Positions 7,100-11,783 of a DNA stretch of 11,783 nt are shown in pieces. Made by a program: the position numbers and the translations under genes. The notes beneath the pieces are model-generated. The model saw nothing but the letters and a program-made list of their open reading frames with translations, searched no databases and had not been told where the DNA came from. Where the stretch lies: positions 1 to 11,783 of the forward strand of contig QMOO01000021.1 in the NCBI GenBank assembly GCA_003648245.1, in the 5' to 3' direction. The DNA is from Caldisericota bacterium. Lineage in GTDB: Bacteria; Caldisericota; Caldisericia; B22-G15. The first letter of the stretch is position 1. Every line of letters starts with the position of its first letter.

Positions 7100-7290
7100 G
7101 ATACTCTCTCCTTTTCCTTAAGAATGGTAAGGATTCTTGCAATATCTCTTCTTACAAATCTGATTCTTACAGGATTCTTTAACTGATGGGTCGCCTGCTG
7201 GAATCTGAGATTAAACAGCTCTCTCCTTAATTCCTCAAGTTTTCTTTCCAATTCATCTATTGAAAGTTCTCTTAATTCTCTTGCCTTCAT
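7096..7290 (-). CDS. rpmC: 50S ribosomal protein L29
   Basis: L29 is a small two-helix 50S protein near the exit tunnel, next to L23. The 64 residues are normal. The start [31 protein letters not shown] and the [22 protein letters not shown] pattern are diagnostic (quoted in parts of the conserved K-ELR-LS..EL motif). It is predicted to be helical and coiled-coil. GAGGTG in the last rplP codons is its SD, with a 4 nt gap to rplP. It ends in an ATGA overlap with rpsQ. Confidence 0.96.
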   Translation of the reverse strand: MKARELRELSIDELERKLEELRRELFNLRFQQATHQLKNPVRIRFVRRDIARILTILKEKERVS

Positions 7291-7294
7291 TCTC

Positions 7295-7705
7295 TTACAC
7301 CTCTCTTTTAACTATCTTCGTTTTTATAGGCAGTTTGCTCTGGGCAAGTCTCAAGGCGTGAGTGGCAAGCTCTTCTGATACTCCACCAATCTCAAAAAGG
7401 ATTCTTCCAGGCTTAATTACGGCTACCCAGAACTCTGGATCTCCCTTTCCACCGCCCATTCTTGTTTCTGCTGGTTTCTTTGTTACAGGTTTATCAGGGA
7501 ATATTCTTATCCACATCTTTCCGCCTTTATGGGCTGCCTGGGAAATTGGAATTCTTGCTGCCTCTATCTGGCGTGCAGTTATCCATCCGGGCTCCAGAGC
7601 CTTTATTCCATACTCTCCAAAGGCTATCCTTGATCCTTTAATGGCTAAACCTTTGGTTCTTCTTCTATGTTGCTTTCTCCATTTAACTCTCTCTGGCATA
7701 AGCAT
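7295..7705 (-). CDS. rplP: 50S ribosomal protein L16
   Basis: L16 organises the A-site region of the 50S near the tRNA elbow and is needed late in assembly. The 136 residues are the usual length. Signatures include [16 protein letters not shown] at the start, [11 protein letters not shown] at 41-51, [16 protein letters not shown] at 65-80 and [19 protein letters not shown] at 82-100. R82 corresponds to the arginine hydroxylated in E. coli L16. Residues 52-60 (IPISQAAHK) differ from the more common R/A-MTR pattern, but the fold signature is intact. The ATG has GGAGGTG with a 7 nt spacer in the end of rpsC; the gap is 2 nt. Confidence 0.98.
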   Translation of the reverse strand: MLMPERVKWRKQHRRRTKGLAIKGSRIAFGEYGIKALEPGWITARQIEAARIPISQAAHKGGKMWIRIFPDKPVTKKPAETRMGGGKGDPEFWVAVIKPGRILFEIGGVSEELATHALRLAQSKLPIKTKIVKREV

Positions 7706-7707
7706 AA

Positions 7708-8370
7708 TTACACCTCCACCTGCTCTTTCCTGAATCTTCTAACGGGAAGGTCTCCTCTGTAAATCCACACTTTTACTCCGATAACTCCAAACTTTGTCTT
7801 TGCTGGTATGTAAGCATAGTCTATATCTGCTGTGAGCGTCTGAAGAGGAATTCTTCCTTCCTTGAACCACTCAGTTCTTGCGATTTCTGCTCCGTCAAGT
7901 CTTCCTGAGCACTGAACCTTTATACCTTTAGCTCCGCCTTTCATTGTTCTGGCTATGGTCTGTTTCATGGCTCTCTTGTAAGATGCTCTCTTTTCAATTC
8001 TGTCAACAATAAATTCTGCCTGAAGTTTTGCAGAAAGTTCAGGTTTTTTAACTTCCACTACCTTAACATCCAGTTTTTTATCTCCAACAATTTCCTGAAG
8101 ATCGCCTTTAAGCCTTTCGATATTGGATCCACCTTTTCCTATAAGAACTCCAGGTCTCGCGGTAAATATAACAACTCTCACCTGGTCACCTTTTCTGTAA
8201 ATCTCAACAGAGGCAACTGCAACTTCTCTTCCAAGACTGTCAATTTTATTTCTTATCATCAAATCTTCAAAGAGGATGTTCGGTATCTCTTTCTTGGGAG
8301 CATACCAGAAAGCCTTCCATTCTTTAGTTACTCCGATCCTAAAACCATACGGGTTAACTTTCTGACCCAT
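7708..8370 (-). CDS. rpsC: 30S ribosomal protein S3
   Basis: S3 is in the 30S head at the mRNA entry channel and takes part in mRNA helicase activity. It has 220 residues. The N-terminal [13 protein letters not shown] is diagnostic. A KH type II domain follows, with its GKGG loop at 78-81 ([10 protein letters not shown]), and a C-terminal domain containing [20 protein letters not shown] near 149-168 and the [12 protein letters not shown] region near 198-209. The ATG overlaps the rplV stop by one base (TAATG), with AAGGAGG upstream. It ends Glu-Val-TAA, where the codons form the rplP SD. Confidence 0.98.
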   Translation of the reverse strand: MGQKVNPYGFRIGVTKEWKAFWYAPKKEIPNILFEDLMIRNKIDSLGREVAVASVEIYRKGDQVRVVIFTARPGVLIGKGGSNIERLKGDLQEIVGDKKLDVKVVEVKKPELSAKLQAEFIVDRIEKRASYKRAMKQTIARTMKGGAKGIKVQCSGRLDGAEIARTEWFKEGRIPLQTLTADIDYAYIPAKTKFGVIGVKVWIYRGDLPVRRFRKEQVEV

Positions 8371-8714
8371 TACTCTTCCTCCTTTCTCTCTTCAACATAA
8401 ACAGTTATATGTGAAAGGGGTCTTCTAATAACATCTGCTCTACCCATTCCACGGGGTTTAACCCTTTTCATAGGAGGTCCTTGATCAACCATTATCTTAC
8501 TTATATAGAGAAGATTCTCATTCATGTGGTAGTTGTTTTTGGCATTGGCTGCAGCAGATTTTATTGTCTTTGCTATGGGAACAGCAGTCTTTGAAGGGAT
8601 AAATTTGAGCATGGAAAGTGCAATCTTTACATTCTTTCCTCTTACAAGGCTGGCTATTCTTCTTGCTTTCTTTGGAGATATTCTTACAAATCTATTCACT
8701 GCTCTAACTTCCAT
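8370..8714 (-). CDS. rplV: 50S ribosomal protein L22
   Basis: L22 spans the 50S and sends a beta-hairpin into the exit tunnel, where with L4 it forms the constriction that senses arrest peptides and macrolides. The 114 residues are standard. Features are VRISPKKARRIASLVRGK at 10-27, SAAANAKNN at 53-61 and the hairpin DQGPPMKRVKPRGMGRAD at 77-94, followed by SHITVYV at 101-107. The acidic/basic tail ends ERKEEE, its codons forming the AAGGAGG SD of rpsC. Its own SD uses the rpsS stop (TAGGAGG), with a 10 nt gap. Confidence 0.98.
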   Translation of the reverse strand: MEVRAVNRFVRISPKKARRIASLVRGKNVKIALSMLKFIPSKTAVPIAKTIKSAAANAKNNYHMNENLLYISKIMVDQGPPMKRVKPRGMGRADVIRRPLSHITVYVEERKEEE

Positions 8715-8724
8715 TGTTTACCTC

Positions 8725-9009
8725 CTATTTAGGTGCCGTTGAACGCTCAGTGGGTCTGTTGTGAGACCTGAAGGTTCTTGTAAAGGCGAATTCACCAAGT
8801 TTGTGTCCGACCATTGCTTTTGTTATGTAAATGGGAATGTGATTCTTTCCATTATGAACTGCAATAGTATGTCCAACCATCTCTTCAGTAATAGTAGATC
8901 TTCTGCACCACACCTTTATTATCTTCTTCACACCTTTTTCATTCATCTCTCTTATTCTTTTCAAAAGTTTCTCATCCACATAGGGTCCTTTTTTCTTGCT
9001 TCTTCCCAT
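8725..9009 (-). CDS. rpsS: 30S ribosomal protein S19
   Basis: S19 is in the 30S head, forms a complex with S13 and contacts the A-site finger. The 94 residues are normal. The start [16 protein letters not shown], the [20 protein letters not shown] segment at 36-55 and the [17 protein letters not shown] segment at 67-83 are diagnostic. Its ATG lies 2 nt after the rplB stop. Its SD is GGAGG inside the Arg-rich last codons of rplB. The TAG stop continues as GAGG to give the rplV SD. Confidence 0.98.
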   Translation of the reverse strand: MGRSKKKGPYVDEKLLKRIREMNEKGVKKIIKVWCRRSTITEEMVGHTIAVHNGKNHIPIYITKAMVGHKLGEFAFTRTFRSHNRPTERSTAPK

Positions 9010-9011
9010 GC

Positions 9012-9839
9012 CTACTTCCTCCTCCTGACTATAAATCTGGTACTTGGTTTCTTTTTCTTCCTGGTCTTTTTACCAAGAGTCGGTTTACCCCAGGGAGATA
9101 AAGGTGAAGGGTGTCCAATTGGAGCTTTTCCTTCTCCTCCTCCATGTGGATGATCCACCGGGTTCATGGCAGATCCTCTAACTGTAGGTCTTATACCAAG
9201 ATGTCTTTTTCTGCCTGCTTTTCCAAGAGAGACATTGATATGGTCAAGATTTCCAACCTGTCCAATTGTGGCTCTGCACTTTATGTTTATCATCCTGATT
9301 TCTCCTGAAGGAAGTTTCACCTGGGCATACTTTCCCTCTTTACTCATAATCTGAGCTCCTGCTCCTGCAGAACGTACAATCTGACCTCCTTTACCAGGAG
9401 TAAGCTCTATATTATGAATTAGAGTTCCTACCGGTATGTTTTCTATGGGCATACTGTTCCCTGGTTTTATGGGAACATTCTCTCCTGAAAGAATGGTATC
9501 TCCAACCTGGAGTCCCAGTGGAGCAAGGATGTACCTTTTTTCTCCATCGGCGTAATGAATAAGGGCAATTCTTGCTGATCTGTTGGGATCGTATTCTATG
9601 CTTGCAACTTTTCCAGGCACTCCATCTTTATCTCTCTTAAAATCAATAATTCTGTAGAGCCTTTTAACTCCACCGCCTCTATGTCTTGTGGTTATCTTTC
9701 CCTGGTTATTTCTTCCAGCTTTCTTTCTTAAACCAACTACAAGAGATTTCTCTGGTTCCTTTTTTGTTATATCGCTGAAGTCTGGATAAACTGCATGTCT
9801 CTGCCCCGGGGTTATTGGTCTAACCTTTCTTAGTCCCAT
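9012..9839 (-). CDS. rplB: 50S ribosomal protein L2
   Basis: L2 is a primary 23S rRNA binder needed for subunit joining and peptidyl transferase structure. The 275 residues are standard (273 in E. coli). The N-terminal OB-like domain contains [20 protein letters not shown] at 44-63 and the [12 protein letters not shown] region at 83-94. The SH3-like domain ends with the conserved [12 protein letters not shown] segment at 229-240, where H230 matches E. coli His229. A strongly basic tail ([19 protein letters not shown]) follows. The ATG starts 1 nt after rplW, with AAAGGAG upstream. The Arg codons AGG-AGG-AGG at the end make the rpsS SD. Confidence 0.98.
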   Translation of the reverse strand: MGLRKVRPITPGQRHAVYPDFSDITKKEPEKSLVVGLRKKAGRNNQGKITTRHRGGGVKRLYRIIDFKRDKDGVPGKVASIEYDPNRSARIALIHYADGEKRYILAPLGLQVGDTILSGENVPIKPGNSMPIENIPVGTLIHNIELTPGKGGQIVRSAGAGAQIMSKEGKYAQVKLPSGEIRMINIKCRATIGQVGNLDHINVSLGKAGRKRHLGIRPTVRGSAMNPVDHPHGGGEGKAPIGHPSPLSPWGKPTLGKKTRKKKKPSTRFIVRRRK

Positions 9840-9840
9840 C

Positions 9841-10122
9841 TTATACTCCTTTCATAATATCTATGGAATACCCCTCTTTCAGAGTGACAATGGCCTTCTT
9901 CCCTTCTGGAGTATGGGAGAAGAAAGCCCTTGATCTTCTCTTTTTGGGGTATTTTTTCAATATATTCACCTTTTCAACCTTCACATTAAATAACTCCTCA
10001 ACAGCCTTTTTAACCATATCTTTATTGGCATTCTTATACACTAAGAAAACATACTTTCTCTCTTTAGAAAGTTCCTGACTTTTCTCAGTAACCACCGGTC
10101 TAATCAAAACTCTCTCAAACAT
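9841..10122 (-). CDS. rplW: 50S ribosomal protein L23
   Basis: L23 lies at the exit tunnel rim and is the docking site for trigger factor and SRP. The 93 residues are usual. The start [13 protein letters not shown] is the family pattern, with E13 matching the trigger-factor contact Glu18 of E. coli. The region [32 protein letters not shown] (22-53, in part) is the core. The tunnel loop at about 56-72 is basic. The end [15 protein letters not shown] matches the family's VTLKEG. It overlaps rplD by 8 nt; GAGGTG lies upstream in rplD. Confidence 0.97.
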   Translation of the reverse strand: MFERVLIRPVVTEKSQELSKERKYVFLVYKNANKDMVKKAVEELFNVKVEKVNILKKYPKKRRSRAFFSHTPEGKKAIVTLKEGYSIDIMKGV

Positions 10123-10738
10123 TGCCCCACACCTCTTTCATGTTTTTATATGCTTCCTCTGTCACAACAAGATTCTCGTGCTTAACTACATCATATGTAT
10201 TAACTTTATTCCAGAAGAGTGGTTTCACCTTTGGAAGATTTCTCATTGAAAGTCCAACCTCACCATTCTCGTCAGAAAACACAAAGAGAATTGAACCAGA
10301 GATCTTAAGAGATTTAATCAATGCTGTGGCCTCTTTTGTACTTACTTTGTCAAACTTTACTCCCTTGAGAACAAAAAGTTTATCGTTGATAATCTTGTCT
10401 GAAATTGACGATCTTATTGCAAGTTTCTTTACCTTTTTGGGGATACTTATTCTGAAACTTCTTGGTTTTGGACCAAAGACAACTCCTCCACCTCTCCAGA
10501 TAGGAGAGCGAATGGATCCATGTCTTGCTCTTCCTGTACCTTTCTGCCTCCAGGGTTTTCTTCCACCACCTCTAACCTCTGCTCTGGTTTTTGTAGATGC
10601 TGTTCCTCTTCTTAAAGCATTCCTTACATACCTTATATCTTCAAATATGGAAAAGTAGTGAGGTGGAATTGAAAACCCTCTGGGAATTTCTTCATTTCCA
10701 ACCACTTCGCCTTTTAGATTATATACAGGTATACTCAT
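10115..10738 (-). CDS. rplD: 50S ribosomal protein L4
   Basis: L4 helps assemble the 50S and with L22 lines the exit tunnel; in E. coli it also represses its own operon. From the ATG at 10738 it has 207 residues, a normal length. The tunnel loop contains RRGTASTKTRAEVRGGGRK at 43-61 and PWRQKGTGRARHGSIRSPIW at 62-81, the region where macrolide-resistance changes occur in other bacteria; the residues here look wild type. A GTG at 10747 also opens the frame but lies inside the SD (AGAGGTGA), so the ATG is chosen. It starts 1 nt after the rplC stop and overlaps rplW by 8 nt. Confidence 0.97.
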   Translation of the reverse strand: MSIPVYNLKGEVVGNEEIPRGFSIPPHYFSIFEDIRYVRNALRRGTASTKTRAEVRGGGRKPWRQKGTGRARHGSIRSPIWRGGGVVFGPKPRSFRISIPKKVKKLAIRSSISDKIINDKLFVLKGVKFDKVSTKEATALIKSLKISGSILFVFSDENGEVGLSMRNLPKVKPLFWNKVNTYDVVKHENLVVTEEAYKNMKEVWGNV

Positions 10739-10739
10739 C

Positions 10740-11342
10740 TTACTCACCTCTTATTACAACAACAGAACCCTTTGGGCCAGGAACTGCACCCTTAAGTCCT
10801 ATTAAGTTCTTCTCTTTATCAACAAAAACAACTTCAAGATTCTTCACCGTAACTGTTTCTCTTCCCATACGACCGGGCATTCTGTGTCCTTTGAAAACTC
10901 TCTGAGGAGTAAGTCTATTTCCAATAGCACCTATTCTTCTATGAGACATTGAACCGTGTGAGTCCTTTCCACCAGCCATTCCATGTCTTTTCATTACTCC
11001 CTGAAATCCTTTCCCTTTGGAGATACCCTGAACATCTACTCTCTCACCTTTCTGGAATATTTCCACAGTAATCTCTTCTCCTATATCTTTTTCAAAGTCT
11101 CTAATCTCTTTTAGGTACTTAAAGTACTCTCCTACTTTTGAGAAATGTCCTTTCAGGGGCTTATTAATTCTTTTTTCTTTGGCTGGCTCAAAACCTATCT
11201 GAACAGCAGTATAACCGTCTTTTTCAGGAGTCTTTTTCTGAACAACCTTACATGGTCCTGCTTTAAGAACTGTTACAGGAACAACCTTTCTATCTTCAAA
11301 AATCTGTGTCATACCCAGTTTCCTTGCTAAAATTCCTTTCAT
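10740..11342 (-). CDS. rplC: 50S ribosomal protein L3
   Basis: L3 is an early 50S assembly protein whose long loop reaches the peptidyl transferase centre. The 200 residues are within the usual 200-215. The start [15 protein letters not shown] is diagnostic. The loop region includes [17 protein letters not shown] at 106-122, [20 protein letters not shown] at 127-146 and [12 protein letters not shown] at 149-160. TAAGGAGG, with the rpsJ stop forming part of the SD, precedes the ATG by a short spacer; the gap to rpsJ is 10 nt. Confidence 0.98.
   Translation of the reverse strand: MKGILARKLGMTQIFEDRKVVPVTVLKAGPCKVVQKKTPEKDGYTAVQIGFEPAKEKRINKPLKGHFSKVGEYFKYLKEIRDFEKDIGEEITVEIFQKGERVDVQGISKGKGFQGVMKRHGMAGGKDSHGSMSHRRIGAIGNRLTPQRVFKGHRMPGRMGRETVTVKNLEVVFVDKEKNLIGLKGAVPGPKGSVVVIRGE
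10744..10751 (-). promoter_or_regulatory. Shine-Dalgarno site that decides the rplD start
   Basis: AGAGGTGA in the last codons of rplC. The in-frame GTG at 10747..10745 is part of this site and so cannot be its start. The ATG at 10738 is 8 nt from the GAGG core. Confidence 0.8.
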
Positions 11343-11352
11343 ATCTTCCTCC

Positions 11353-11667
11353 TTAGAGTTTTATCTCTATATCCACACCTGCTGGTAGATCAAGATCCAT
11401 TAAAGCTTTAGTTGCCTCTGGTGTAGGATTTAAAATATCTATAAGCCTCTTATGAACTCTAAGCTCCAGCTGCTCTCTGGAATCCTTATCAATATTTGGT
11501 GCCCTTAAGAATGTATAAACAGTTCTCTCAGAAGGAAGAGGGATAGGTCCCGCAACCTCTACCCCTTTCTTCTTGAGAGTTTCTACTATAAGGGTCGCTG
11601 ACATATCAAGGATTCTTGAATCAAAGGATCTTAATTTTATTCTTACCTTGCTTTTAGTTCCTCTCAT
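11353..11667 (-). CDS. rpsJ: 30S ribosomal protein S10 (NusE)
   Basis: S10 is in the 30S head and, as NusE, joins NusB in antitermination and links NusG to the ribosome. The 104 residues are standard (103 in E. coli). Signatures are [18 protein letters not shown] at 7-24, [21 protein letters not shown] in the range 35-55, and the central loop motif [17 protein letters not shown] at 62-78. It starts only 7 nt after the tuf stop, with AGGTG overlapping that stop, so the 5' leader that mediates L4 control in E. coli cannot exist here. It is the first S10-cluster gene. Confidence 0.98.
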   Translation of the reverse strand: MRGTKSKVRIKLRSFDSRILDMSATLIVETLKKKGVEVAGPIPLPSERTVYTFLRAPNIDKDSREQLELRVHKRLIDILNPTPEATKALMDLDLPAGVDIEIKL

Positions 11668-11674
11668 CTTCCAC

Positions 11675-11783
11675 CTACTCTATAACCTTGGATATAACTC
11701 CAGCACCAACAGTTCTTCCACCCTCTCTTATTGCAAATCTCAGTCCTTCTTCAAGGGCTACTGGGTAGATGAGTTCAACTGTC
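11675..11783 (-). CDS. tuf: Elongation factor Tu, C-terminal fragment (cut by window edge)
   Basis: The last 35 codons and the stop are inside the window; the 5' part lies beyond position 11783. The fragment includes [20 protein letters not shown] followed by ISKVIE, the highly conserved end of EF-Tu domain III. EF-Tu delivers aminoacyl-tRNA to the ribosome. The preceding residues TVELIYPVA also match the family. Presence of tuf just before rpsJ indicates that the str cluster (rpsL, rpsG, fusA, tuf) probably continues upstream, joined to the S10 cluster. Confidence 0.96.
   Translation of the reverse strand, partial: TVELIYPVALEEGLRFAIREGGRTVGAGVISKVIE

Noticed and set aside
10122..10658. Plus-strand open frame of 178 codons opposite rplD
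   Set aside because: Fully antisense to L4, and low stop frequency on this strand is explained by AGA/GGA/AAG-rich coding on the other strand.
1..11783. Mobile elements, CRISPR arrays, tRNA/rRNA genes, phage or defence genes, or a new biological system
   Set aside because: Every part of the window is taken by recognisable housekeeping genes with gaps of 15 nt or less; no direct or inverted repeats of note, no foreign composition and no unidentified gene were seen.

Overview
The window is one uninterrupted block of translation and protein-export genes, all on the minus strand, so transcription runs from high to low coordinates. In transcript order it holds the 3' end of tuf (EF-Tu); the S10 cluster (rpsJ, rplC, rplD, rplW, rplB, rpsS, rplV, rpsC, rplP, rpmC, rpsQ); the spc cluster (rplN, rplX, rplE, rpsN, rpsH, rplF, rplR, rpsE, rplO, secY); then adk, map, infA, rpmJ and the first codons of rpsM, which open the alpha cluster. 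That is 27 genes: 25 complete and two cut by the window edges. rpmJ (74..187) and the two edge fragments are short and easily missed.

The organism is a bacterium. Features that suggest a thermophilic or deep-branching lineage are the single str-S10-spc-alpha arrangement (tuf only 7 nt before rpsJ), heavy use of AGA/AGG for Arg and ATA for Ile, a purine-rich coding strand, Lys/Glu-rich proteins, zinc-type S14, L24 with a C-terminal zinc ribbon, and adenylate kinase with a zinc-type LID. Thermotogota, Dictyoglomota, Caldisericota or Coprothermobacterota are possible neighbours; I cannot place it more exactly from sequence alone. The usual rpmD (L30) gene between rpsE and rplO is absent.

The packing is extreme. 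No gap between genes exceeds 15 nt and eight junctions overlap (1 to 26 nt). There is no room for an internal promoter, intrinsic terminator or classical regulatory leader. Nearly every gene has a strong Shine-Dalgarno (SD) sequence lying in the last codons or the stop codon of the gene before it. Several genes end TAGGAGG or TAAGGAGG, where the stop codon is part of the next gene's SD. Four starts (infA, rpsH, rplD, rplX) are set here by SD position, each shorter than the longest open frame.

The products work together. The ribosomal proteins build both subunits, EF-Tu and IF-1 serve elongation and initiation, SecY forms the export channel docked on ribosomes, methionine aminopeptidase trims nascent chains, and adenylate kinase balances adenine nucleotides. 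I found no mobile element, CRISPR array, RNA gene, unknown gene or novel system. The notable points are the missing L30 gene, SD sites embedded in stops and C-terminal codons, the large rpsQ/rplN overlap, and an atypical adenylate kinase P-loop.
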